Below, in pieces: positions 8,059-16,065 of a stretch of 30,960 nt of DNA. Origin of the DNA: Planctomycetia bacterium (GTDB lineage Bacteria; Planctomycetota; Planctomycetia; Pirellulales; UBA1268); contig RGBY01000004.1 of the NCBI GenBank assembly GCA_009919445.1, positions 1 through 30,960 on the forward strand. Direction: 5' to 3'. The notes under the pieces were generated by a model that saw only the letters and a program-made list of their open reading frames with translations, was not told the origin of the DNA and did no database searches. The translations under genes and the position numbers were made by a program. How positions within the stretch are numbered: the first letter of the stretch is position 1; the number at the start of each line of letters is the position of its first letter.

Positions 8059-8110
8059 TGCAGAAGGGGTCAAAAGCAGGGGGGTTCTTCGGGTTTTTGG
8101 CCAGGAGCCT

Positions 8111-8127
8111 GCGGGGTTCTTCCCCGC
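8111..8127. terminator. GC hairpin between convergent genes
   Basis: GCGGGG and CCCCGC form a perfect 6-bp stem around a 5-base loop. On the plus strand CCTCTTCCT follows, pyrimidine-rich but not a pure T-tract. The position suits a shared terminator for the CvpA-like gene and accA. Confidence 0.4.
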
Positions 8128-8133
8128 CCTCTT

Positions 8134-8163
8134 CCTGTAGACCATCTGCCTGTAGGTCATCTG
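8134..8163. repeat. Tandem 15-base direct repeat
   Basis: Two adjacent copies, CCTGTAGACCATCTG and CCTGTAGGTCATCTG, differ at two positions. There are only two units and no other copy was noticed in the window. Confidence 0.5.
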
Positions 8164-8266
8164 CGGGGAAGCACTGCAGGCAGACAGGATTCACCTGAGA
8201 CCGACTTCGGTGAGCTACCAGAAGTGACTCGTCAATCGCCGGCAGTATGTCGGGCCACGTCGCCGC

Positions 8267-9247
8267 TCAGCTGCTGGCTGGGGCGGCGGTGTCTTCCAGA
8301 AAGACGCCCATCCTGCGGAACTTCTCGTAACGGTTGTCGACGAGTTCGTCGATCGGCTGGGCCACCAGTTCTTTGAGTGAGCGTTCCAAAAAGGTCTTCA
8401 GTCGCGCTGCCATGAGCCGTGGGTCCCGGTGGGCGCCTCCTCGGGGTTCGTCGATCACCTTGTCGACGACACCGAATTCCTTGAGGTCCCAGGCCCGCAT
8501 GCGGAGGGAGCGTGCCGCATCGGCCTTGAATTCGGCGCTTTTCCAGAGAATGCCGGCACAGCCTTCCGGGCTGATGACGCTGTAGTAGGCATGCTCAAGG
8601 ATGGCGACCCGGTCGCCAACGCCGATTCCCAGCGCACCCCCTGAGCCTCCCTCGCCAATAACCACGCAGATGATCGGCACACGGAGCGTCGCCATCAGGA
8701 ACATGCTTTCGGCGATCACCTGGGCCTGTCCACGCTCCTCGGCCCCAACTCCTGGGTACGCGCCGGGGGTATCGATCAGGCAGATCACCGGCAGTCCATA
8801 CTTGGCGGCCAGTCGCATCTTGCCCATGGCCTTGCGGTAGCCCTCGGGATGGGCGCAGCCAAAGTGACATGCCTGCCGTTCGGTGAGCGTCTTGCCTTTC
8901 TGATGGCCGACTACCAAGACCTTATGTCGATCGAGCTTGGCAAAGCCGGTCAGCATGGCTGGATCATCACCAAACGCCTTGTCGCCATGCAGCTCAACAA
9001 ACTCGTCAAAGACGAGGCCTAAATAGTCACTTGTCTTGGGCCGGTCAGGGTGCCGGGCCACTTCAACGGTCTGCCAGGGATCGAGGTTGCTGAAAATCTG
9101 TTTTTGCAGGTCAGCGCATTCTTGGCGAAGGTGCTGCAGTTCGTCTTGGGCCTGCTGGCCAAGCGGTGCCGTTTCCAGTTCCACAATCCGATCTTCGAGT
9201 TCGTAAATCGGTTTTTCAAGCGGTAGACGGTGGAGCCCTCGAGCCAT
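8267..9247 (-). CDS. accA: Acetyl-CoA carboxylase carboxyltransferase subunit alpha
   Basis: The 326-residue product has the usual AccA length and layout. An N-terminal coiled helix pair (about 12-52, 'LEDRIVELE') is followed by 'RPKTSDYL' and the crotonase-like carboxyltransferase core. Core motifs are 'GHQKGK' (114-119), 'IDTPGAYPGVGAEERGQ' (158-174), 'GEGGSGGALGI' (198-208) and 'SPEGCAGILW' (226-235). With AccD it transfers the carboxyl group from biotin-BCCP to acetyl-CoA, giving malonyl-CoA for fatty-acid synthesis in the cytoplasm. AAGGAAA lies about seven bases before the ATG at 9247. accD is not in this window. It is the last gene of the minus-strand run, 93 bases after the kinase gene, a gap large enough for its own promoter. 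Confidence 0.97.
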   Translation of the reverse strand: MARGLHRLPLEKPIYELEDRIVELETAPLGQQAQDELQHLRQECADLQKQIFSNLDPWQTVEVARHPDRPKTSDYLGLVFDEFVELHGDKAFGDDPAMLTGFAKLDRHKVLVVGHQKGKTLTERQACHFGCAHPEGYRKAMGKMRLAAKYGLPVICLIDTPGAYPGVGAEERGQAQVIAESMFLMATLRVPIICVVIGEGGSGGALGIGVGDRVAILEHAYYSVISPEGCAGILWKSAEFKADAARSLRMRAWDLKEFGVVDKVIDEPRGGAHRDPRLMAARLKTFLERSLKELVAQPIDELVDNRYEKFRRMGVFLEDTAAPASS

Positions 9248-9340
9248 GCTGGTTTCCTTTTATCTCATCCGGCAATGAACGCCAACGAACAAACGGTCGA
9301 TATTTTCAAACCCTATTGTCGTCAGCGGGCCGAGTTGCCG

Positions 9341-10210
9341 TCAATCGGCGTTTGGTGCTACCGCTGGCTGGCTGCCTGGTTTGAAGAATGGGATCTGCCG
9401 GAGTGTTGAGGCGAGTTCTTTCATGCTGTCAGGCCGATCGGCTGGCTTTTTGGCGAGGAGCTGCCGAAGCAGGCCATCGACCTGACCTGAAACAGCCTCA
9501 TTCGTGGCTGCCGCCGCTGGCACGCTGGCATGCAGCTGTTTGCTCAGCAGTTCCTGCTGGGTAGAGGCGGTGAATGGTGGCCGGCCGGTCAGCAATTCAT
9601 GGAGCAGGCATCCAAAGGCGTAGACATCGGCTCGTTGATCTACCGCACCACCACGGATTTGCTCGGGGGGCATGTAACTGATCGATCCCTGAGCCTTCGC
9701 CCGCCGCGGAAGGAGTCGTCCCAGCAGGCCTACGGGATGGACGGCCAGGGCAAGATCGATGAGGCGAATGGTGCCGCTGTCATCGAGCAGGATGTTTTCG
9801 GGCTTGAGGTCACGGTGTACCCAGCCGCGTTCATGCAGATGGGTAACCGCATCGGCCACGCCGACTGCAATCTTTTGGGCCTGCTCAGCCAGCGGGCCCG
9901 GACCACCGGTCAGCCGCTGCTTGAGATTGGGGTGACGGAAAAGTTCCATGACCAGATGGGGCAAGCCCCCGGCCGTTGAGTAGCGATCAATCTTGATGAT
10001 CGCAGGGTGGTCGAGCGACTGGGCGACTGCCAGTTCATGCTTGAGCAGCCGCTTGAGTTCGGCGTTTCCGGCCGCCTCAGGTGTGGCAACTTTAACCGCG
10101 ACTCGCTTTGCCCCCCCTGCCTCGATTCCTTCCCAGATTTGGCAGCGGCGACCGAGGCCAAGTTGTCTGGTGAGTCGAATGGAACCGAGTTGTTCAGGCG
10201 GACGAGCCAT
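9341..10210 (-). CDS. Small soluble Ser/Thr protein kinase (PknB-like) with altered DFG motif
   Basis: From the ATG at 10210 the product has 289 residues and is a kinase domain only; an ATG at 10240 would add ten residues and deepen the overlap with truA. Visible kinase elements are the Gly-rich 'LGLGRRCQIWEG' (18-28, degenerate), the ATP-binding Lys in 'VAVKVA' (Lys40), a helix-C Glu (about Glu59) and 'HRDLKPEN' (132-139, catalytic Asp134). Further on are 'IDLAL' where DFG is expected (Asp152 kept, Phe-Gly replaced by Leu-Ala), 'YMPPEQ', and 'RADVYAFGCLLHELLTGRPPF'. Catalytic residues are present, so activity is plausible. Unlike most Hanks-type kinases of this phylum it has no transmembrane segment or sensor domain. 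It overlaps the end of truA by 17 bases, which points to co-translation. Targets are unknown. Confidence 0.88.
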   Translation of the reverse strand: MARPPEQLGSIRLTRQLGLGRRCQIWEGIEAGGAKRVAVKVATPEAAGNAELKRLLKHELAVAQSLDHPAIIKIDRYSTAGGLPHLVMELFRHPNLKQRLTGGPGPLAEQAQKIAVGVADAVTHLHERGWVHRDLKPENILLDDSGTIRLIDLALAVHPVGLLGRLLPRRAKAQGSISYMPPEQIRGGAVDQRADVYAFGCLLHELLTGRPPFTASTQQELLSKQLHASVPAAAATNEAVSGQVDGLLRQLLAKKPADRPDSMKELASTLRQIPFFKPGSQPAVAPNAD

Positions 10211-10991
10211 GGCATACCGCAATCGCTTCAGGGGCAACATTGATTCGCAGCAGCATCAGTCCCTGCGGGGGCGCGGTCGGTCCGGCAGCGGGGCGGTGAC
10301 AGGCCGCAACAACCTCGCCGGTCCATTCGGGTGACCGCTTGCCACAGCCAACCATGACCAGCGTGCCAACAATGATGCGAACCATATTGTAGAGGAAACC
10401 ATTCCCTTCGACCTCGATCCAGACCTCCGCCCCGGGGACTTCATCCCCCCCCTGCCGCCGGCCGATATCAATGGCGTCAATTCGGCGGATCTTCGACTGC
10501 CGCGGGGATGATGGGTTCTCAAAACTGCTGAAGTCATGTTCCCCGATCAGGTGTTCGGCCGCCGCCTGCATGGCAGCAGTATCGAGGGGCGTTTTCCACC
10601 GCCAGACGAACGGCCGTGCCAGTACTGGTCGGCTGGCTGCATCGTGAATTCGATAGCGGTACCGCTTGGTGACGGCTGCTGAGACGGGGTCGAAATCCTC
10701 CGGGGCCTCCACCGCGGACAGCACGACCACATCTTCAGGCAGGTTGGCGTTGAGGGCCTTCAGCCAGACCTGAGGAGCGTGATCTTTCGTACTGGTGAAG
10801 CCAACTAATTGATCGACCGCGTGAACACCGGCATCTGTCCGGCTGGCCCCCTTGGGCAGAATCTGTTCACCCGAAACGGCAGTGATGGCTTCGGCCAGTA
10901 CCCCCTGCACCGTGCGCCGACCAGGCTGTGATTGCCAGCCACTGAAGCGGCCTCCTTCATAGGCGAGTCGCAGGAGGAGTGTTCGGCCCAT
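10194..10991 (-). CDS. truA: tRNA pseudouridine(38-40) synthase TruA
   Basis: This 265-residue protein has the normal TruA length. The N-terminus 'LRLAYEGGRFSGWQ' is the family opening. 'GASRTDAGVHA' holds the catalytic Asp (Asp53), and 'RYRYRI', 'EHDFSSF' and 'GNGFLYNMVRIIVGTL' complete the C-terminal half. TruA converts uridines 38-40 in the anticodon arm of several tRNAs to pseudouridine. Its start lies four bases past the asd stop (TGA, three bases, ATG), and its end overlaps the kinase gene, so it sits inside a tight run. Confidence 0.96.
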   Translation of the reverse strand: MGRTLLLRLAYEGGRFSGWQSQPGRRTVQGVLAEAITAVSGEQILPKGASRTDAGVHAVDQLVGFTSTKDHAPQVWLKALNANLPEDVVVLSAVEAPEDFDPVSAAVTKRYRYRIHDAASRPVLARPFVWRWKTPLDTAAMQAAAEHLIGEHDFSSFENPSSPRQSKIRRIDAIDIGRRQGGDEVPGAEVWIEVEGNGFLYNMVRIIVGTLVMVGCGKRSPEWTGEVVAACHRPAAGPTAPPQGLMLLRINVAPEAIAVCHGSSA

Positions 10992-10994
10992 CGC

Positions 10995-12002
10995 TCAGGC
11001 CATTCCTGCTGCCAGTCGCTCGGCAATCTGCACCGCATTGGTGGCGGCACCCTTCCGCAGGTTGTCGGAGACGCACCACATGGCCAGGGAGTTTGGCCCG
11101 GAGGGATCACGGCGGATTCTGCCAACAAAGACATCATCACGGCCCCCTGCTCCACGCGGCATCGGATAGTGTCCAGCAGCCAGATCGTCGATGACGGTAA
11201 TGCCATTGAAGCCGGTAAGCAGACGCCGGGCCTCGTCAGGGTCGAGCGGCTGTTCGGTTTCGATGATCAGTGTTTCGCTGTGTGCGTCGGCTACCGGCAC
11301 GCGGACACACGTGGCACAGACACCGATGGAATCGTCTCCGAAGATTTTCCGGGTCTCGTGCACCATTTTCATTTCTTCACTGGTGCCCCCACCGTCACGA
11401 AGTGAGCCAATCTGCGGGATCAAGTTGGCAGCGATTGGATGGGCGAATACCTGCGGGGACTCAGGTGTGCCCGCCAGCCAGGCCGAGAGTCCTTCCTTCA
11501 GTTCGTTCGTTGCCGCCAAGCCGGCTCCACTAACAGCCTGATAGGTGCTGACGATGACCCGACGAACCCGGGCTGCATCGTGAAGCGGCTTCATCACCAT
11601 GACCATTTGTGTGGTTGAGCAGTTCGGACTGGCGATGATGCCGTGGTGCGTTGCAATGGCTTCTGGATTGATCTCTGGTACGACCAGTGGCACATCAGGC
11701 TGCATCCGAAAAAAAGCACTTTCGTCGACCACCACGGTTCCCCGTTCAACTGCCCATGGGACAAACTCAGCGGCCACCTCGTCTGGAGTACTGCCGATGG
11801 CGATCTGAACGCCGGTGAACGCCTCGGGCGTCAGCGGCTCAACGGTGAACTGCCGTCCCCCTACCTCAACCGTGCGACCAGCTGATCGTGGTGAAGCCAG
11901 CAATTTGATCTGGCGTGCTGGGAAGTCTCGGTCGACAAGCAGGTCGAGAATAATACGGCCGACGGCACCCGTGGCACCAACTACGGCGAGTGTGTCAATC
12001 AT
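10995..12002 (-). CDS. asd: Aspartate-semialdehyde dehydrogenase
   Basis: From the ATG at 12002 the product has 335 residues. It begins 'MIDTLAVVGATGAVG', the NADP-binding loop at the true N-terminus of the family; a longer reading from 12101 adds 33 unlikely residues. The catalytic Cys is in 'SPNCSTTQ' (Cys128) and the base His in 'VPVADAHSET' (His241). It reduces aspartyl phosphate to aspartate semialdehyde, the branch point to lysine/diaminopimelate, threonine and methionine, in the cytoplasm. Its start lies 8 bases inside the end of the HTTM gene (ATGATTGA), which suggests coupled translation. The next gene, truA, follows after three bases. Confidence 0.96.
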   Translation of the reverse strand: MIDTLAVVGATGAVGRIILDLLVDRDFPARQIKLLASPRSAGRTVEVGGRQFTVEPLTPEAFTGVQIAIGSTPDEVAAEFVPWAVERGTVVVDESAFFRMQPDVPLVVPEINPEAIATHHGIIASPNCSTTQMVMVMKPLHDAARVRRVIVSTYQAVSGAGLAATNELKEGLSAWLAGTPESPQVFAHPIAANLIPQIGSLRDGGGTSEEMKMVHETRKIFGDDSIGVCATCVRVPVADAHSETLIIETEQPLDPDEARRLLTGFNGITVIDDLAAGHYPMPRGAGGRDDVFVGRIRRDPSGPNSLAMWCVSDNLRKGAATNAVQIAERLAAGMA

Positions 12003-12957
12003 GAATGCGATCCAGCGGTGGGGAGGAATGAACGGTGGCCACGTGGTCACCGAGGCCGAGAGGCAGGAAGGCCATGTTGGCGACGAGCATCGCCAGACCA
12101 AACTCCATCATGCCCATTGCCAGGCCAATTCCCAAGTGGACTGGCACAGCTATCGCTAAAACCAGTGGTCTGGTGAGTCGTGGCCAAATGAGGGCAGCGT
12201 AGCTTATCTCCCAAAATAGCGTGCCCAGCGTCAGTGCATTGATTACGAGTGGATGCCAGGCGAGTAAGGTGAGGTCGAGCGTGCGGTACTGGCTATTGGC
12301 GAGTGCCCCCCAAAGCGCGGTCCCTTCCCACCAGCTCGCTCCCAGCAGTTTGCCAGTACCCGAGAAAAAATAGAGCACACAGAGGTGGAGTTGTATGAGC
12401 CGCAGGGCAATGGTTGCCCGCACGCTCGGGTCACCACGGTGAAGGCGTGGCCAGATCAGTCGGTCAAGAGAGAGCCGTGCCCCTGCCGGACCAATCACCA
12501 AGGGGACAAGAAGCAGGCCAATGACGTCGTCAAAACCGAAACTGTTGAGTGGTGCCCGGTTGACGGCGCTGAGGTAGCCAGCGAGCGCCAGAACCGCAGC
12601 CAGTGGAGTCAGCAGGCCACAGGTTAGTGCGAGCGAGGCCACCAGTGAGATCATCGCCAGGGATGAAACGCCGCCGGGAACTTCCGCCGCAAAGTACCAG
12701 CTCCAGTGCCACGGTTGATCATTCATCCTCCAGACATTGGCTGGTGCCTGCCAGGCCGTCCCTCCAAAGAATCCCTCAGCGTCAAGGAGCCAGACGAAGC
12801 TCGACCAGGTCAGGAGGCTGCCGGTGAATATCCGGAGGATGCTCACTAGCAGTGGGTTGGAGGGAGTGAACCAGAACCGGTCCCAGGCGATGGCCCAGGC
12901 AGCCAGCCAGCCTGGCTGTGACGCTGCGGTGGGTTGTTCGTGGAGGGTGTTGCTCAT
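11995..12957 (-). CDS. HTTM domain membrane protein (vitamin K-dependent carboxylase-like)
   Basis: The product has 320 residues with about eight hydrophobic helices and a cytoplasm-like N-terminus. Typical HTTM features are the first helix region 'PLLVSILRIFTGSLLTWSSF', 'GLLTPLAAVLALAGYLSAVNR', 'FGFDDVIGLLLVPLVI', the 'LIQLHLCVLYFFSGTGKL' segment and 'PLVINALTLGTLFWEISY'. The fold is shared with the membrane part of vitamin K-dependent gamma-carboxylase, but no carboxylase activity can be claimed from this. It overlaps the upstream small protein gene by ATGA (12957-12954). HTTM proteins in planctomycetes often have a small partner gene next to them, as here. The substrate is unknown. Confidence 0.88.
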   Translation of the reverse strand: MSNTLHEQPTAASQPGWLAAWAIAWDRFWFTPSNPLLVSILRIFTGSLLTWSSFVWLLDAEGFFGGTAWQAPANVWRMNDQPWHWSWYFAAEVPGGVSSLAMISLVASLALTCGLLTPLAAVLALAGYLSAVNRAPLNSFGFDDVIGLLLVPLVIGPAGARLSLDRLIWPRLHRGDPSVRATIALRLIQLHLCVLYFFSGTGKLLGASWWEGTALWGALANSQYRTLDLTLLAWHPLVINALTLGTLFWEISYAALIWPRLTRPLVLAIAVPVHLGIGLAMGMMEFGLAMLVANMAFLPLGLGDHVATVHSSPPLDRIHD

Positions 12958-13550
12958 TCTCTCCCCCCTTCTCGCCAGGTGTATCTGCCTAGAGGAGTCA
13001 CGAGATCCTCCCCTCCCCTGCCCTCCTGCACTTCAAAGGGATCTGGGAGATAGTGCTCAATCAGTTCCAGCGTGACTTCCTTGCCCCGGTATTCAGTGAG
13101 GAGGCGGGTGGCAATGTCTTCGGCCAGGGGCTGCCAGTCGAGAGCCGCTTCCCGCTGAAGATCTGCCGGAGCGTCGGGGAATGGCACGAAGGCGGCCAGT
13201 TTTTCTGGGATCATAAAGCGGCGGTGATAGAGCAGCCGGGGGCGATCGTTGGCAGCATCAGGAATCGTGCCGGTCTGTACAGTTCCCTTGGCATTGACCA
13301 TTGACCAGCGAATCGAGTGGCCGGGGCCAGGGTTCGGTGCAAAGAACCGGTAGCCGTGGCTGAGGGCCAGACCACCAATCAGCGGCCGAAATGGCTGGAG
13401 CATCTTCATGGCCAATTCACTGGCCGGTGGCGGGCCAGCCAGCGGGGGCAGGACGACGGCTATCAAGTAGATCGCCAGGAGGATTGAAACCATCAGCCGC
13501 GCGGCCAGCGGCCAGGTGCTCTGCCGTCTGATTGTCAGGTGAGTCGCCAT
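12954..13550 (-). CDS. HTTM-associated single-pass membrane protein
   Basis: This 198-residue protein has one strong hydrophobic helix near the N-terminus (about residues 14-38, 'LMVSILLAIYLIAVVLPPLAG'-like). It is followed by a soluble part opening with 'HGYRFFAPNPGPGHSIRW', a segment I recall from proteins encoded next to HTTM genes in planctomycetes. The rest contains 'YHRRFMIPEKLAAF' and 'YRGKEVTLELIEHYLPDP'. No catalytic motif is recognised. It is the first gene of the six-gene minus-strand run, and its TGA overlaps the HTTM ATG, so the pair is probably made together and may form a complex. Its start is 189 bases from the divergent MFS start. Confidence 0.8.
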   Translation of the reverse strand: MATHLTIRRQSTWPLAARLMVSILLAIYLIAVVLPPLAGPPPASELAMKMLQPFRPLIGGLALSHGYRFFAPNPGPGHSIRWSMVNAKGTVQTGTIPDAANDRPRLLYHRRFMIPEKLAAFVPFPDAPADLQREAALDWQPLAEDIATRLLTEYRGKEVTLELIEHYLPDPFEVQEGRGGEDLVTPLGRYTWREGGRE

Positions 13551-13739
13551 CTGGAACGAGGGGGTATTGGGTGCTGCTACAGACGCCGTCTGGCTCAGCG
13601 GCTCCGAGGCGGGCAGGGACGCGAGGGTGGCCTCACCTCAAGCTGGATTGGACGCCACAGCCGTTTGCCTGTTCACCACGAAATCGCTGCTTGCGAAATT
13701 CCTGCTGACCGCCCTATCTTTTCCCGTGAGGAATTACGC

Positions 13740-15014
13740 ATGCAGCACAATACGAATCGGGGCTTCATCTGTCTCAATGTCACGCAGTTTCTGGGGGCTG
13801 CCAACGATAACATTCTGAAACAGTTGCTGGTGTTTGGTCTGGCGATGGGTGGGATCTGGGAAGGCATCCTCGGGCCTGGGGGACAGGCCTGGGCGTCGTT
13901 GTGTCTTGCCGTTCCGTTCGTGGTGCTCTCTGGCTTTGCTGGTCAGTTTGCTGACAAGTACAGCAAGCAGCGGGTCAGCATCGTGACCAAATGGTCGGAG
14001 ATTGCCATTGCGGTCATTGCGATCTGGGGGCTCTGGCTTGAAAACGTGTGGCTTGTGTTACTGGCGCTTGTCACCATCGCCACGCAGAGCACGTTTTTCT
14101 CGCCTGCAAAATTTGGCATGCTGCCCGAGCTCGTGCCTGGTGAGAAGCTCAGTCGTGCCAACGGCACGATCAACATGTTCACCTATCTGGCAATCATTAT
14201 CGGCAGTGCAGTTGGTGGACCACTCTACGAGTGCTATAGAGGCACCTATGGCAATGCGATGCAGTGGCTGCCTGGCCTTGTGATTTTGCTAGTCGGCGTG
14301 CTGGGCACAGTCGCCGCTCATGGCATCCCTCCGCTGACCGCCCAGAATCCAGAAAAGCGGATCAGCTACGCTCTTTTCTCTGGCTACTTCAAGACCTGGA
14401 TGAGTACCCGTGGCACGCCGTTGCGTTCCGTGCTCGTTGCCTGGACCCTGTTCTACATGATCATCGGGGGGATCGCCGTGCTCATCCTGCCAGACTACAA
14501 GCAAATCCTCGATATATCGTATCTGCAGGCATCGCTGTTGATGGCATTGCTGGGAATCTCGATTGGCGTTGGTGACTACGCAGCCGGAGCTCTCTCTGGA
14601 CATTCAATCCGACCGTCTCTCATCCTTTACGGCATTCTTGCCAATACAGCGGCCTACCTTGCACTTGGCCTGGCACCTCCCAGTTTTGTGCTGGTTACCT
14701 GCCTGCTGGCTGCCGGTGGCTTCATGTGCGGTTTCGTGATGGTGCCCTTGCAGACGATGGTGCAGCACCTTGCTCAGGATGGTGACCGTGGCCAAGTGCT
14801 TGGCCTGTGGAACTGCCTGTCATTCGTGGGGGTGATCGTCGGCAACGTTGTCTTTCTCGGCGTGAAAATGCTGCAAATCCGCTCAGACCGGGTCTTTCTT
14901 GTGTGTGCCGGATTCACGCTTTTCTTCTACGCGTGTTACCAGATCCGCTGGTCAAAGCAGTTTCGGGAAGCTCTTGGTCAGGTCACGCCACCAGACGGTC
15001 TCCGAGACTCCTGA
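13740..15014 (+). CDS. MFS transporter, LplT-like
   Basis: From the ATG at 13740, preceded by GAGGAA at 13728-13733, the product has 424 residues; an upstream in-frame ATG at 13539 would add 67 Arg-rich residues and is rejected. About 12 hydrophobic helices are visible. The first contains 'NVTQFLGAANDNILKQLL', the opening seen in lysophospholipid transporters (LplT) and their fused Aas relatives. Loop 2-3 has 'GQFADKYSKQRV', the MFS-A type motif, and 'FFSPAKFGMLPELV' follows. Lysophospholipid import is a family-based suggestion, not established here. It is transcribed divergently from the HTTM run and converges on the YHYH gene. Confidence 0.85.
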   Translation: MQHNTNRGFICLNVTQFLGAANDNILKQLLVFGLAMGGIWEGILGPGGQAWASLCLAVPFVVLSGFAGQFADKYSKQRVSIVTKWSEIAIAVIAIWGLWLENVWLVLLALVTIATQSTFFSPAKFGMLPELVPGEKLSRANGTINMFTYLAIIIGSAVGGPLYECYRGTYGNAMQWLPGLVILLVGVLGTVAAHGIPPLTAQNPEKRISYALFSGYFKTWMSTRGTPLRSVLVAWTLFYMIIGGIAVLILPDYKQILDISYLQASLLMALLGISIGVGDYAAGALSGHSIRPSLILYGILANTAAYLALGLAPPSFVLVTCLLAAGGFMCGFVMVPLQTMVQHLAQDGDRGQVLGLWNCLSFVGVIVGNVVFLGVKMLQIRSDRVFLVCAGFTLFFYACYQIRWSKQFREALGQVTPPDGLRDS

Positions 15015-15060
15015 CAGAGGCTGGTGTCGTTGCCCCTCCTGGGCGGCACGCACGGTATGG

Positions 15061-16065
15061 TTACCCGGGTGGCTGACGTTCACCCGGCCGGCGATCTGGT
15101 CGCGGAGGCCGACCGCCTCGTTGGTTGGGTCGCGGTCGCTCTGAACCGCTGCGGCCGCGTCGCTGCGAGAAGCTTGGGTCGGGCTCCCCACGCAAATAGC
15201 GGGGAATGAAGGGGTATGTGTCGGTCAGGACGTAGTAGTAGATGCCGTTTGGATACTCTGGCGTGACTCCATGGCGGCCGTTGCACTGATCGAGGTCACC
15301 GAGGCCCTCGATAAATTCGAAGTCTTGCGTAAATGTGCCATCATATTTGCCACCTGGGCCGCCATCGCTTCCGGTGCGTGGCCGGTTCCCCTCTTTGAGC
15401 TGCCAGCTCGACGCCAGTTTTTTAAGTCCACTCCTTGGATCATCCGAATCAGCGTATCCGTATTCAGAGTAGATGGGAAAACCATCTGCGGCATAGCCAA
15501 CAAGGACCATGTCGTTTTTGCCATTCTCTGGCCGGCGTGCAGTTACGACTCCTCGCGGAATGCCATGGTAGTGGTACAGACCCGTGGGCTGGACATGTGC
15601 ATGGCTGTGGTCAAGGCCGAGATGAATTTTTCCGGACAGTGCATCGTAGTTCCAGCCAGACTCTTTGTCGAAGTTCCAGACTTCCGCCGTTCCTGGCTCA
15701 AAGGGCACGCCATTGAGCGCGACACCCATCGGGTATCGCACGGCATGGGTGAGTTCGTCGGCGAACTTCGGCTGCAGTGTCATGCGGAAGGAGAGTTTTT
15801 GTTCACGAATCGCGTTAGGGTTTCCGCTATTGGGAAATACGCCAGGAAGATGGTCTGGAATCCCGTTTGAGGTGATGTATCGAAAGCCATCTTTTTCGGT
15901 GATTTCTACCTTTGGTTGAGCAGGCCGGCTTTTTGCGGTTGGGACTGGTTGAGGTGGTCGCAGCCAGGGTGGGTTTCGAAGAGCAGCATCAGCAATCGCT
16001 GTGATACAGATCAATGCAGCCACCGTAAGGCCATGACGGCTGGTGAACCAAGAGGAGTTTTTCAT
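15061..16065 (-). CDS. Exported YHYH domain protein
   Basis: The product has 334 residues with an N-terminal signal peptide (hydrophobic 12-28, cleavage likely after 'AIADA'). The named signature 'YHYH' lies at 164-167 within 'HAHVQPTGLYHYHGIP'. Other family landmarks are 'MGVALNGVPFEPG', 'HLGLDHSHAHV', 'VGYAADGFPIY' and 'DQCNGRHGVTPEYPNGIYYY'. The YHYH family is extracellular or periplasmic and His-rich; metal binding is likely but unproven. The last ~35 residues form an Arg/Pro/Gly-rich low-complexity tail that differs from the compact end usual for the family. It ends 46 bases from the convergent MFS stop. Confidence 0.9.
   Translation of the reverse strand: MKNSSWFTSRHGLTVAALICITAIADAALRNPPWLRPPQPVPTAKSRPAQPKVEITEKDGFRYITSNGIPDHLPGVFPNSGNPNAIREQKLSFRMTLQPKFADELTHAVRYPMGVALNGVPFEPGTAEVWNFDKESGWNYDALSGKIHLGLDHSHAHVQPTGLYHYHGIPRGVVTARRPENGKNDMVLVGYAADGFPIYSEYGYADSDDPRSGLKKLASSWQLKEGNRPRTGSDGGPGGKYDGTFTQDFEFIEGLGDLDQCNGRHGVTPEYPNGIYYYVLTDTYPFIPRYLRGEPDPSFSQRRGRSGSERPRPNQRGGRPPRPDRRPGERQPPG

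Larger units (their letters stand above)
7948..8266. other. Convergent intergenic region with hairpin and short direct repeats
   Basis: This 319-base gap lies between the 3' ends of the CvpA-like gene and accA. It holds three CGGAC units at 9-10 base spacing (8033-8058), a GC hairpin (8111-8127) and a tandem 15-base repeat (8134-8163). No gene is recognised. Confidence 0.5.

Noticed and set aside
9166..9384. Plus-strand frame spanning the accA start
   Set aside because: It is antisense to accA and to the end of the kinase gene, with no domain or ribosome site.
13539..13739. 67-residue N-terminal extension of the MFS transporter
   Set aside because: It is Arg-rich, lies before a good GAGGAA site and the family-typical start, and overlaps the divergent gene.
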